Source: Mytilus trossulus (lineage: Eukaryota; Mollusca; Bivalvia; Mytilida; Mytilidae). Taken from it: a stretch of 64,000 nt of DNA. The position numbers and the translations under genes are program-made. Below, one piece after another: positions 57,701 through 64,000 of the stretch (position 1 is its first letter; every line of letters begins with the position of its first letter). The notes under the pieces were generated by a model. That model worked only from the letters and a program-made list of their open reading frames with translations. It was not told the DNA's origin and did not search any database. Location of the stretch: contig NC_086381.1 in NCBI RefSeq assembly GCF_036588685.1, positions 48,297,431 to 48,361,430 on the forward strand, read 5' to 3'.

Positions 57701-59827
57701 ATTTTCTATGTTCAGTGGACCGTGAAATTGGGGTCAAATCTCTAATTTGGCATTAAAATTAGAAAGATCATATCATAGGGAACATGTGTACCAAGTTTGA
57801 AGTCGATTGGACTTCAACTTCATCAAAAACTGCCTTGACCAAAAACTTTAACCTGAAGCGGGACAGATGGACGAACGAATGGATGAACAGACGAATGGAC
57901 GCACAGACCAGAAAACATAATGCCCCTCTACTATCGTAGGTGGGGCATAAAAATATATTGTTTGCTTGCAAGTCAATAATTCGCATTCATTTAAAAGGTA
58001 TCCACCCTTTAAAATATTTGGCGTATAAAGGACAAACTAATGGTAAAATCAATACAAAATCATGCCCCCTAGCACTAATGAATTATTTTTTAAAGATTGC
58101 AGGATTTGAAATACTCATCCACCATAAGATGCTCCCCAAAATTCCACCCAACATCTATTAAATTATAGAAAATTCCTGATAGGATAAAAACCAAGAATGA
58201 ATAAATTCTACTTTTCATACCATCTTCAATAACTTTCTTCCTTCTTTCAGGGTTGAAAAATTTGTCAATTATTTTATATATGACATGCTGAAAATATTCA
58301 GTTTCTACTTCATCAAAAAGTTGTTTCAATCTGTATGCCAGGTTCATAAGCTGCACTAAAATTGATACACATTGCTGTTTTGATAATGGTTGTCCCGGAT
58401 GTTTAGGATGTCTTAATTGATTTCTCAACCCCTTTGCAGCTCTCACAACATTATGCAATGTTAACTCAAATTCAAATTGTTTTCCAAAATCAGATGCAAC
58501 TATTAAATTTTTAATTAAAGTACTGAGTTCTGTTATGTCAGCTTCGTGTCTGGGCTTCATGACTGCTTCATCAAGAATTGTTCTTGTCCTGTAAGGCATT
58601 TCTCTACATCTTAGATTGTGGCTATTAACTCTTTTGTACAGTTCAGCTCTAGTAACTCTTGACCTGTCGACTACATCCAAAAGGAAGAATTTCAAAACTC
58701 CTAATACATCATTGATGAATACTTCATTGCTGATATCATGGATATTGATGGTTCCTGTTTCCATGTGTATTGGTGATGAATATACATGTATCTCCACAGC
58801 TTTTTTAATATGCCTAAAATTGAATTACAAAATTAGTAAAACAAAATATAAAAGTTGCTTTATTTAATATAAATTATCATGTTTATGGTTGCTCAAGTTT
58901 CAGCAGGATGGTACCAGATTTAATTATACATGTAGTATGAAAATGAATATGAATAGTAAAAAAAGTTTTATAATTGATATATTTGTGTCCCTGCTTGTAA
59001 AAAATGCAATTGTGAGTCAGTGAAGGGACATCTCATGAAAACTGTGCATAAGTGACACCACCAAAATTCAGACAAATTCATTGGCACTTATACCATTGCA
59101 TGTATACATCATCATGAAATTTCTATTATTCTATATTTAGTGGTAACATTAGGCATTGTGTATAAGTTTCAAAAAATTTGACTGAGACGAACTTTAGTAT
59201 GAGAGTTAGCTTAAAGAATCCTATTTTGAAATTGAGACAAACAAATTAAGTTACAGTAATTAACATGATTAATGCCCTTTTCCCTTAGTGGAAAGGCAAT
59301 TATATATAAACATGATAAACAAGAATGTCAATAGTACACAGATGTCCCACTCACAGTATCATTTTCTATGTTCAACATGTTCAATGGACTGTGAAATTGG
59401 GGTCAAAGCTATTATTTGGCATTAAAACTGAAAAGCAGAAAGATCATAAATCATAGGGAACCTGTGTACTATGTTTCAACATGTTCAAGTTAATAGGACA
59501 TGAGGTCATCAAAAACAACCATCAATAATTAAAAAATAGATAGATTATTTAAAATCAAAAAATAAGTATGTGGACCAATGGTTTCATTACATGTAATATG
59601 TTTTGCCCATTGACCTTGATTGTTCATTAGGTTATGTCAGCTTTACACCTGACTGACCATTAATTATTATTTTTGACATTACAAAAAAGAAAAATTAATG
59701 ACCAGACAAGTAGGTTAAGCAGAAGAGACACCTCATACATGTACATGTCATAAAAATAAAAATTGTTCAGAAAGAACTTTGTTTTGATCATCTCTTCATT
59801 AACTTTAAAACCTCCCATGGCTGCCAT
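36058..59827 (-). CDS. TIR-domain protein with octapeptide-repeat linker (9 exons)
   Basis: Exons in transcript order: 59827-59739, 58813-58221, 57267-57215, 52418-52348, 51786-51739, 46769-46437, 42020-41940, 39540-39470, 36785-36058. Each has AG/GT borders, phases are consistent throughout, and the total is 688 codons plus TGA. The N-terminal exon starts in a strong Kozak context (GCCATGG). Exon 2 (residues 31-227) is helical with RNQLRH at 160-165; exon 6 (286-395) holds eleven octapeptides; the last exon carries a TIR domain (562-684). TIR domains signal by self-association or cleave NAD; which applies here cannot be told. Uncertain points: CAG or AAAG acceptor of exon 5, the exon 4 donor, and whether exon 1 is truly first, since a pyrimidine-rich AG directly precedes its ATG. 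Confidence 0.75.
36985..37250. repeat. Dispersed bivalve repeat C
   Basis: AGAATGGAAACGGAAAATAT, ACCACCAATGGGTCGTCAAC, GGTCCTCAGCTGACCCCTTA and GTGTACTAGTTCAGTGA are typical of a very abundant mussel repeat. The 87-codon minus frame here belongs to the repeat. Confidence 0.6.
37336..38608. mobile_element. hAT-like element, about 1.27 kb, non-autonomous
   Basis: Left CAGGGGTTGACACTA and right TAGTGTCGAACCCTG are inverted; both ends carry repeated CTAGCCCG blocks, and the left interior has GGGGGTATGGGGGCATGTCC. CAGGG/CCCTG ends fit hAT. No transposase frame remains. In intron 8 of the TIR gene. Confidence 0.55.
38750..39075 (+). pseudogene. piggyBac-like transposase N-terminal fragment
   Basis: Open frame reading SRYGNHFSVTEILHINDSDE, then an acidic stretch and NPELTDFFCLTMNNDFFNKL followed by AEETNKYTQDFF and a stop. 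The pattern fits the start of the piggyBac-type DDE transposase (P-x-D-x-F-x-x-x-x-x-x-x-x-x-x-x-x-x-TN-x-Y). The catalytic core is missing after 39075. It lies antisense in intron 8 of the TIR gene. A relic; domestication not supported. Confidence 0.55.
39135..39215. repeat. Tail fragment of the tRNA-type SINE
   Basis: AGTTTAAACATATTTATTTA, AGTGGATTGGCAAACAAG and ATTAATCCCTTTCCACT match 56370-56440. Confidence 0.5.
39470..39540 (-). CDS. Exon 8 of the TIR gene
   Basis: 71 nt between TTTCAG and GTAAAT, phase 2 in and 1 out. It encodes KMTRSNTVWHITRKSENVKY and LME, a basic linker that joins exon 7 to the Asp-Pro start of the TIR exon. No domain recognised. Confidence 0.62.
40640..40965. repeat. 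Minisatellite, unit about 38-41 bp
   Basis: Units of the form TTGCACAATACTGTGCAATT plus GAAGATTTCTTGCTA, about eight copies with variation. Each unit contains the palindrome TTGCACAATACTGTGCAA-type core. Confidence 0.75.
41040..41660. repeat. Tandem repeat, unit about 120-180 bp
   Basis: Four diverged units, each with ATTACCCCAAAATCAATCC-like, TTTTGTGGTATG-like, AATTTCAGAGAGATCCATAC and AAGTTATTGTCTGGAAAC phrases. Known type of bivalve intronic repeat. Confidence 0.65.
41775..41835. repeat. Fragment of dispersed repeat C
   Basis: TTGTCAGGTTGTTGTCTCTT, CATTCCCATTCTTAATTTTA. Confidence 0.45.
41940..42020 (-). CDS. Exon 7 of the TIR gene
   Basis: 81 nt between TTGTAG and GTGAGT, phase 2 on both sides. 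It reads YERYSNDCELYALSPIDNKS and then KPRTND. Tyr-rich linker following the octapeptide exon; acceptor and donor are both good. Confidence 0.65.
42257..42662. repeat. 27-bp minisatellite, block 1
   Basis: Unit GATCTACGATGATGTGTAAA plus TTACAAT, with TTGTAAT/TTACAAT alternation between successive units. Intron 6 of the TIR gene. Confidence 0.85.
42665..42955 (-). mobile_element. LTR-retrotransposon 5' fragment inside the minisatellite
   Basis: On the minus strand: TGTTGGAAATTACGCACAGA (LTR-like start), later TTGGTGCCGTGACCAGGAT (primer-binding-site-type junction) and then an ATG opening MTSKLKSIRAGHTSAVSRIL, typical of the start of gag in BEL/Pao- or gypsy-type elements. The frame is lost where minisatellite units resume. 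Confidence 0.55.
42956..43485. repeat. 27-bp minisatellite, block 2
   Basis: About 20 units of the same type as block 1 on the other side of the retrotransposon fragment. Confidence 0.85.
43933..46097. mobile_element. Outer foldback element interrupted by a larger insert
   Basis: GAAATAATTCATGGGGGCTT (43933) and its exact inverse near 46078-46097 form the outer ends. The interior right part is a nested hairpin (45970-46066) with arms GATTTTACCACGGGTTG. The 2.0-kb element 43957-45966 sits just inside the left end, so the original foldback was about 150-180 bp. Confidence 0.55.
43957..45966 (+). mobile_element. 2.0-kb inverted-repeat element, copy A
   Basis: Ends ATATGGACCATAATTTG and CAAATTATGGTCCATAT. 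It matches copy B (54356-56148) in reverse orientation over its length, except for about 215 bp near 44235-44450 present only here. No transposase found. Intron 6 of the TIR gene. Confidence 0.75.
46107..46415. repeat. 27-bp minisatellite, block 3
   Basis: About eleven units (GATCTACGATGATGTGTAAA plus TTGCAAT) between the foldback element and exon 6 of the TIR gene. Confidence 0.85.
46437..46769 (-). CDS. Octapeptide-repeat exon of the TIR gene
   Basis: The exon is 333 nt, phase 2 at both ends. The coding frame starts LEDNTYEAVKKDCDT and then runs through eleven degenerate octads of the type ERNIQGHG (variants DWNIRDNG, EWNIQGHG, ERNIRGHG, EKNIQGNG), ending KSISSVNDKGER. It is built from a 24-bp minisatellite. 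A second minus frame and a plus frame are also open over the repeat because of its composition; only the frame given matches the flanking exon phases and lacks stops to the donor. Confidence 0.7.
46860..47640. other. Intron sequence without recognisable feature
   Basis: Intron 5 of the TIR gene; AT-rich with a few short direct repeats. Confidence 0.4.
47655..47795. mobile_element. Foldback element of about 135 bp
   Basis: AGTATAACTAATCGCTGAAT and, inverted, ATACAGTGATTAGTTATACT; inner arms AAGACAACGTGTGAC and GTCACAAGTTGTCTT, around a CGACGCATGG centre. Confidence 0.65.
48358..49640. mobile_element. Helitron-like or pearl-like repeat, copy 2
   Basis: Same layout as 33035-34808 but with two core monomers: CTCTAAAGAGCCTGTGTC start, GACGACAGACGCAGGACGAC tract, terminal hairpin CTCACTTGGCCCTTCGGGCC plus AGGTGAG. 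Intron 5 of the TIR gene. Confidence 0.6.
49689..49990. repeat. Dispersed repeat D
   Basis: AACAAGAATGTGTGACCCAT, TCAGTGGACTCTGAAATTGG, AGAAAGATCATATCACAGGA and ATTGGACTTCAACTTCATCA. Related copies at 57655 and 59325. Confidence 0.6.
50481..51108. mobile_element. TTAA-flanked element, 620 bp
   Basis: TTAA at 50481-50484 and 51105-51108; ends GGGCATACGATACAG and CTGTATCGTATGCCC are perfectly inverted. Internal frames are AT-rich and not transposase-like. Confidence 0.7.
51430..51735. repeat. GAT-rich microsatellite tracts
   Basis: GATGATGATGATGAGGACAA and TAATGATGATGATGATGATG runs beside exon 5 of the TIR gene. Confidence 0.6.
51739..51786 (-). CDS. Exon 5 of the TIR gene
   Basis: 48 nt encoding IKLGMTKTSIDEEEK, between a CAGAAAG acceptor and a GTATAT donor. 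Using the second AG (AAAG) gives phase 2 in and out and joins exon 4 to exon 6 in frame. Using the first AG would need another exon 4 donor. Acidic linker, no domain. Confidence 0.5.
52348..52418 (-). CDS. Exon 4 of the TIR gene
   Basis: 71 nt after TTTTTCAG, phase 0 in and 2 out with donor GTTAGT. It encodes CVKFILCEVGTEKDDSKIGP and MNH. The frame remains open past the donor, so a longer version (GTTTAT or GTATCA donors) is possible. It follows the acidic exon 3 in frame. Confidence 0.5.
52728..52805 (-). repeat. Repeat A fragment, reverse
   Basis: AAGAAGATGTAGTATGATTG and ACAACTCTCCATGAGAGACC. Confidence 0.55.
53135..53232 (+). repeat. Repeat A fragment
   Basis: TTGCCGTACTTTAACCTATA and CACCACATCTTCCTATATCT. 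Confidence 0.65.
53235..54355. other. Intron sequence without recognisable feature
   Basis: AT-rich interior of intron 3 of the TIR gene. Minus and plus frames of about 60-100 codons overlap each other and show no domain. Confidence 0.35.
54356..56148 (-). mobile_element. 1.8-kb inverted-repeat element, copy B
   Basis: Reverse-orientation partner of 43957-45966 with ends ATATGGACCATAATTTG and CAAATTATGGTCCATAT. An 83-codon frame (54602-54853) corresponds to the 69-codon frame 45511-45720 of copy A. Intron 3 of the TIR gene. Confidence 0.75.
56358..56694 (-). mobile_element. tRNA-type SINE with 17-bp target duplication
   Basis: GTTAAATCTTAGTTTAA occurs at 56358-56374 and 56678-56694. Read on the minus strand the insert has a pol III B-box-like GGTTCGATTCC close to its 5' end and an AT-rich tail, suggesting 5' truncation. 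The interior includes CTTGCACGTTAAAGACACCC. Confidence 0.6.
56700..57060. repeat. Diverged CTAGAACAGGGT repeats and a C17 run
   Basis: GGCTAGAACAGGGTCTATTT, GGTTAGAACAGGGTGTGTTT and similar phrases recur; 57003-57019 is 17 C. Confidence 0.5.
57215..57267 (-). CDS. Exon 3 of the TIR gene
   Basis: 53 nt between CATGCAG and GTAAGT, phase 1 in and 0 out. It encodes LREESDVKEIKVIEEKE, a charged linker. Both splice signals are strong and the phase fits exon 2 exactly. Confidence 0.6.
57655..57950. repeat. Dispersed repeat D, complete copy
   Basis: AACAAGAATGTGTCCTCAGT to a terminal hairpin ATGCCCCTCTACTATCGTAG plus GTGGGGCAT. The terminal hairpin resembles that of the Helitron-like repeats. Confidence 0.65.
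58221..58813 (-). CDS. Large N-terminal exon of the TIR gene; helical, possibly HEPN-like
   Basis: The exon gives 197 codons, phase 2 in and 1 out; the donor is GTATGA after GAAGATG. Predicted helices include a hydrophobic VLGVLKFFLLDVV stretch and a block with LTLHNVVRAAKGLRNQLRH. The RNxxxH spacing resembles the catalytic or structural motif of HEPN domains (for example DZIP3-like ones in bivalve proteins). I cannot confirm the fold. The frame also continues into the intron as a hydrophobic tail ending at 58090, which is not coding if the donor is used. Confidence 0.65.
59325..59530. repeat. Dispersed repeat D, truncated
   Basis: AACAAGAATGTCAATAGTAC, GGACTGTGAAATTGGGGTCA, AAAGATCATAAATCATAGGG. 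Confidence 0.5.
59739..59827 (-). CDS. Start exon of the TIR gene
   Basis: ATG in GCCATGG context, 29 codons (MAAMGGFKVNEEMIKTKFFL, then NNFYFYDMY) ending AT before GTATGA; an in-phase alternative donor GTACAT lies 6 nt earlier. It joins exon 2 as YM-HIKKAVEIHVY. A TTATTCCTTTTTCACTGTGATCCTGTAG tract abuts the ATG, so an upstream 5' UTR exon, or even coding exon, is possible. The gap between positions 7 and 21 of that tract contains no ATG in frame. Confidence 0.5.
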
Positions 59828-60039
59828 GGCTACAGGATCACAGTGAAAAAGGAATAAGTCATGATATAATTTTCCAGGTTCATGTAAGCTTGCTTTTTAA
59901 AAACTTTGCAAAATTGGCCTCTAGATTCTTTGGCATGTAATACATGTAATACATGTAGTTTAAGGGATGTCGAGGGTATAAACCATTTTTTTCTTTAAAC
60001 ATAGGATTTCTCTAAAAAAAATCCTGTTTGAATGGTTAT

Positions 60040-60205
60040 TGGTAATTTTTGGGGCCCTTTATAGCTTGGTGTGAGCCAAGGCTCAGTGTTGAAGGCCATA
60101 CATTGACCTATAACATGCATGTATAATGGTTTACTTTTTTAAAATTGTTATTTGGATGGAGAGTTGTTTCATTGGCACTCACACCACATCTTCCTATATC
60201 TATTT
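60040..60205 (+). repeat. Repeat A
   Basis: TTTTGGGGCCCTTTATAGCT, AGTGTTGAAGGCCATACATT and CACCACATCTTCCTATATCT. Confidence 0.7.
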
Positions 60206-60339
60206 ATTGTATATATCATGTAATATATGGGCAGGAATTCGCTAGTGAAATTTTAGGGTCAATAGTGTTTATCCAATTAAAAAATAAAGAAATCATGCAA
60301 ATTTGGAGAATAAACATTGTTTAAATATCAAAGTGGGTT

Positions 60340-60551
60340 AGTCTTTATTGCCAAATGCAAAAAAATTGGATCCAATTGAAAAAATCAACAAAAAATCAGC
60401 ACTTGTTAAGTGCTGGCAGTTGAAAACTGTAGACAAAAAGTGTGACATTTCTGCAGTGGCAAAACCCCTAGCCATATTTAGAATATGCCTGAAGAATTGT
60501 TCTACTATAATAGTTGAAAATCAACTGCAAAATGATCAGTCTATCATTTAG
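60340..60551 (+). other. Unassigned open frame without ATG
   Basis: About 67 codons from PNAKKLDPIEKINKKSALVK to a TAG; the middle (CDISAVAKPLAIFRICLKN) faintly recalls a helix-turn-helix of pogo-type transposases. No start codon, and a possible acceptor GGGTTAG upstream. Too weak for a gene call. Confidence 0.2.
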
Positions 60552-60613
60552 AAACCCCATTTTGTACAGAATCCGATTATTGCTGCAAATAAAATACGTT
60601 TGAAAATGGACAA

Positions 60614-62483
60614 GTGCATGTAACTTTTCGGGTCAACAAATGTTACATGCACCTTTTCATTAGCTGATTAGCTTTGGAAACAAGTTATTGGTCCAGCATG
60701 ACAAATTTTGAAAGCTGTCAACAATGGGTACAATTTGGATTTCATGATTTTTATCAATCAACGGAAGTTTGAAAAATATAGAAGGTAAGAAAATTTATTT
60801 CATTTTCGTGTCAATACTGCCCAATAATACTCATCTTTTTATAACAGTTGCATACTTTTTATAGTAAGCATTACCATAATTATTTTTTTCACATTTCAAC
60901 CCACTGACAATTACATTAAAATGTGGCTTTGCCATCTTTCACACTTGGCATCTACCAGTGATCAAGCAGATGATAAGAGAGTGGGACCAGGTTAATTTAA
61001 CCTCACAATGAAGTGTTACATGCACTTTCTGTGTAAATTAGGTTCTTTGATAATGATGTGTGACTTGCTTTGCAATTTTGTCAAAAAATATAAGTTTATC
61101 TTGTATTTAAACAGGTTTGACCCTTACGATATCCATTTTATTGCTGGAGAGATTTCTGTACATAACATTGACACGAAAATATTTACCAAGGAAAGGTGTC
61201 TATGATACATGCAAAAGCTTTTTTTTGTACGGTTTGCCTTATCAATCTAATTTATTACATGAAATACCACAGATTAATTGCCAATTTGATTAACTAGTAC
61301 TTGTATTCATTCTCAGCATTATAAAGATAACTGGCCACTTAATTTGAAAACATAAAATGTAACATTGACACCAGAATAAAAACAATATTACTTTATTACA
61401 CTTAAAGCATAATTGGCCAGTGCATAATATTAAATCAAATGTAAATTTTTGCTGAATTCTAAACAGAGAAGTTGTTGATCTTTCTTGATTTCTAGACTTT
61501 ACAATATTTACTTGTAATTCTTATTGTTTAAAGGCATGTAACATTGACACATCTTCTGCGTCCAGGTTACATGCTACAACCTAATAAATGTGCATACAAT
61601 TATTCAATCAATAAAATCTTGTTGAAATTTAAATTTGCTTCATTAAAATGATATTAAAGAAATAAATGAGTTTTAATTATTTGTGTTTATTTTTTCCTGA
61701 TTGACCAGCAATTTTTCCTCATCATTTGTTGGTGTTCCTGTCAATGTTACATACATAACCCAGAATTATAATGTTTTAAAAGCATTGATTTCCAAACCTC
61801 TGTTATGAGCTTTAAAATGAGTTTATCTGAGTTTATAAATGACTAACATCTGAAATATTGTCATTACACAATTTCTTTGATGCTCCTATGATAACTTTAT
61901 GAGTAACATGGACTACGATTTTTGTATCAGGTCTTTTTTGTGTTACATGAGAAGATTTTACTGTGTTAAAATCAACAGTTAATCTAATTTTTAATATTCA
62001 AAGTTATTATTATGATACTTATTTTAAAAAATAATGTATAAAGTAAACCCAAATTAAACTTTTTTTTCATTAAGAAATTGTGTATGTAACATTGACAGAG
62101 TCTATTATTTAGACTTTTACATGTTCAGGCCAGTGTTACATGCGTAAACAAAACTTACTGCCATATGGAGCTATTATCTTATTTTTATTTTACAAAATTA
62201 AAGCGTTTTCATGTTTTCCTTTTTAATTTGTCTTTTAACACTAGTTAGTAACATTGACAACAATATTTTGTGTCAAGATTATTTTATGTTACATGCAAAG
62301 GTATTACTTCCTTAAAGTCAGACATTTATATAACATTTTATAACCTAAATGATTAATTAGATATTACTGGGCAGCAATTATATTATTTCTCCAAAGTTGA
62401 CTATTAAGCACACCACTTATATCTTCTGGTCTTCATGTATGTAACATTGACATACAACCTTTTACTTTTCTGTCAATGTTACA
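60614..62483. repeat. Array of TGTAACATTGACA / TGTTACATGC motifs
   Basis: TGTAACATTGACA-type words near 61162, 61358, 61537, 62085, 62247 and 62440; inverse words near 60641, 61014, 61566, 61740, 62134, 62287 and 62471. Several pairs form hairpins, the best being 62440-62483 (13-bp perfect stem) and 60614-60652 (11-bp stem). Spacing of 160-200 bp where regular. Not a known repeat to me. Confidence 0.6.
61115..61195 (+). CDS. Candidate internal exon, unassigned gene
   Basis: AAACAG acceptor and GTGTCT donor bound 81 nt open in one frame: FDPYDIHFIAGEISVHNIDT and KIFTKE, phase 2 on both sides. It can join in phase to the candidate terminal exon at 62688. I recognise no family, and no convincing first exon was found. 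It could equally be transposase debris. Confidence 0.28.
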
Positions 62484-62687
62484 CGCATGAACAGAACTGA
62501 TAACATTTACTAACTCCTTTGCTCTATAAAGAGATTATTGATAATTTAACTTGTTTTACCACCATCAAACTTCATCTTTATTTCTAAATATAAATATTCT
62601 TTATAGAAGTGTATTTTCTTCATTGACAACAAAATTGGTGTCGGTCTTGAAAATTTACATGCTTTTTTTAATAAAAAAAATCTACAG

Positions 62688-62778
62688 GCAAATAAACCAA
62701 AGAAAGAAAAAGATGATCAGCAATAAATGTGATGAAGAAAACTCTCAGGAAGATGCTGCAAAAAGATACTGTCCCTGA
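62688..62778 (+). CDS. Candidate terminal exon, unassigned gene
   Basis: After TCTACAG, phase 2 reading gives QINQRKKKMISNKCDEENSQ and EDAAKRYCP, then TGA: a basic patch followed by an acidic tail. In phase 0 the same sequence reads ANKPKKEKDDQQ and stops. A minisatellite begins directly after it. Gene status unproven. Confidence 0.25.
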
Positions 62779-63270
62779 CAACCAGTCAGATGGTGATGTC
62801 CCTGGCAGCCAGACAGATGGTGATGTCCCTGTCAGCCTGGAAGATGGTGATGTACATATCAGTCAATCAGTTAGTTGGTGATGTTCCTGTCAGTCAGTCT
62901 GTCTGTGATGTTCTTGTAAGCCAGTCAGAGGGTAATATCCCTGTCAGCCAACAGATGGTGATGTCCTAGTCAACCTGGCAGATGGTGATGTTCATATTAG
63001 TCAGTCAGTTGGTGATGTTCCTGCCAGTCAGTCATATGGTGATGTCCCTGTCAGCCAATCAGATGGTGATGTCCCTGTCAGCCAGTCAGATGGTGATGTC
63101 CCTGTCAGCCAGTCAGATGGTGATATCCCTTTCAGCCTGTCAGATGGTGATAACCCTATCAGCCTGGCAGATTATGATGTCTGTGTAAGCCAGTCTGATA
63201 AGGTCCCTATTAGTGAGTCAGGTGGTGACGGTCCTTTCAGCCAGTCAGATAGTAGTGTTTTTCTGTGTCA
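62772..63270 (+). repeat. 27-bp minisatellite, possibly once coding
   Basis: Unit GTCAGCCAGTCAGATGGTGA plus TGTCCCT. In one + frame it reads DGDVPVSQS repeatedly, but single-base losses and stops break the frame several times. Confidence 0.75.
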
Positions 63271-63557
63271 GAAAACCAGATGATGGTGACTGTGCATGCA
63301 GACATACTAGTGATCTCCAATTTAACTATTCTACAGCAGTGTAGAAGATAGTTATTTCAAAATCTTGTTTATTTATCCCTTTTCAATCACCAGTCAACAC
63401 ATGTATCATGTGTATTTACTGATGCTCATTATAGAAATCATGAGAAATTCAATTTGTAACATTTTTTTTTAAATTGTTATGCCAATAATTGACATTCCAG
63501 AATATCTTTTGCATTATAAGAGGTTCAGGCTCCTTCTGATTTCAAAATAATAATAAT

Positions 63558-63680
63558 AAACTCATCATGGATACCAGAATTGAAATTTTGTAGGCCAGAA
63601 ACGCTTTTCGTTTACAAAAGACTTCAGTGACGCCAATGAAACAAAAAAGTAAAAGAAGGCAAAATAAAGTTGAAAACAGG
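63558..63680 (+). repeat. Dispersed mussel repeat E
   Basis: CTCATCATGGATACCAGAAT, AGGCCAGAAACGCTTTTCGT and AGACTTCAGTGACGCC match a common Mytilus repeat. Fragments also near 8620-8680, 12290 and 17105. Confidence 0.55.
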
Positions 63681-63699
63681 ACTATGGTCTAGTGGGTGT

Positions 63700-63760
63700 T
63701 GGTTTTCTCTTCTGAATTGTTTTACACTGGTCATTATGGGGCCCTTTAAATTGTGGCTTC
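63700..63760 (+). repeat. Repeat A 5' fragment
   Basis: TGTTTTACACTGGTCATTAT and GGGGCCCTTTAAATTG. Confidence 0.4.
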
Positions 63761-64000
63761 CTGTAGTTTAGGTAACAAGTTTTCAAGATGAAATGGCATT
63801 GAAAAATCGTAACAAGATATTTGAGAGTTTCTATATTATTGTAAATTTTATAATCTATGCATGGATTTTGGTTCTGTTTGAGGGTAGATTAATTGTTGTT
63901 TTGTTTTTTTCTTTTTTCAGATAGATAGTTGAAGATGTTGGAGACAGAAAACAAGAAACAAGAAACTTGTTTTGAATGTTTGAAATAAAATTATTGTTTA

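Overview
The window looks like a marine mussel nuclear genome (genus Mytilus or a close relative). The DNA is AT-rich, genes are cut into small exons with GT-AG introns, and several dispersed repeats have the wording I know from Mytilus sequence (for example the family ending in CACCACATCTTCCTATATCT). Most open frames longer than 60 codons are shadows or repeats. The real coding content lies in short exons, which I assembled by splice sites and reading-frame phase; the species and repeat names rest on recall, not on a search.

Left third (about 1.5-24.9 kb, + strand): two tandem paralogous genes for single-pass surface receptors (1503-11392, about 512 aa; 14687-24855, about 450 aa). Each has a signal-peptide exon, the first half of a C-type-lectin-like domain (CTLD), a WSC domain in two exons, the second half of that CTLD, a second CTLD in two exons, a stem, a transmembrane exon, and one large cytoplasmic-tail exon carrying a conserved ladder of tyrosine motifs, some ITIM-like. 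All exon phases agree and both totals are multiples of three.

Middle and right (about 36.1-59.8 kb, - strand): one nine-exon gene of about 688 codons. It has an N-terminal helical region with an RNxxxH motif (possibly HEPN-like), a linker exon made of eleven tandem octapeptides (consensus ERNIQGHG), and a C-terminal TIR domain. Its introns hold a piggyBac-like transposase relic, a hAT-like element, a Helitron-like repeat, an LTR-retrotransposon fragment inside a 27-bp minisatellite, and two inverted copies of a 1.8-2.0 kb element that bracket exons 4-6.

The 24.9-36 kb interval is repeat-rich spacer plus the 3' flank of the TIR gene. It contains a TTAA element inserted in a foldback element whose empty site is still readable at 15.6 kb. 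The right end (60-64 kb) has possible small exons on the + strand, a periodic array of TGTAACATTGACA / TGTTACATGC inverted motifs, and a 27-bp minisatellite.

Taken together the locus puts two paired lectin/WSC receptors with SH2-docking-type tails next to a TIR-domain protein. An immune or cell-recognition role is an inference from domain content only.
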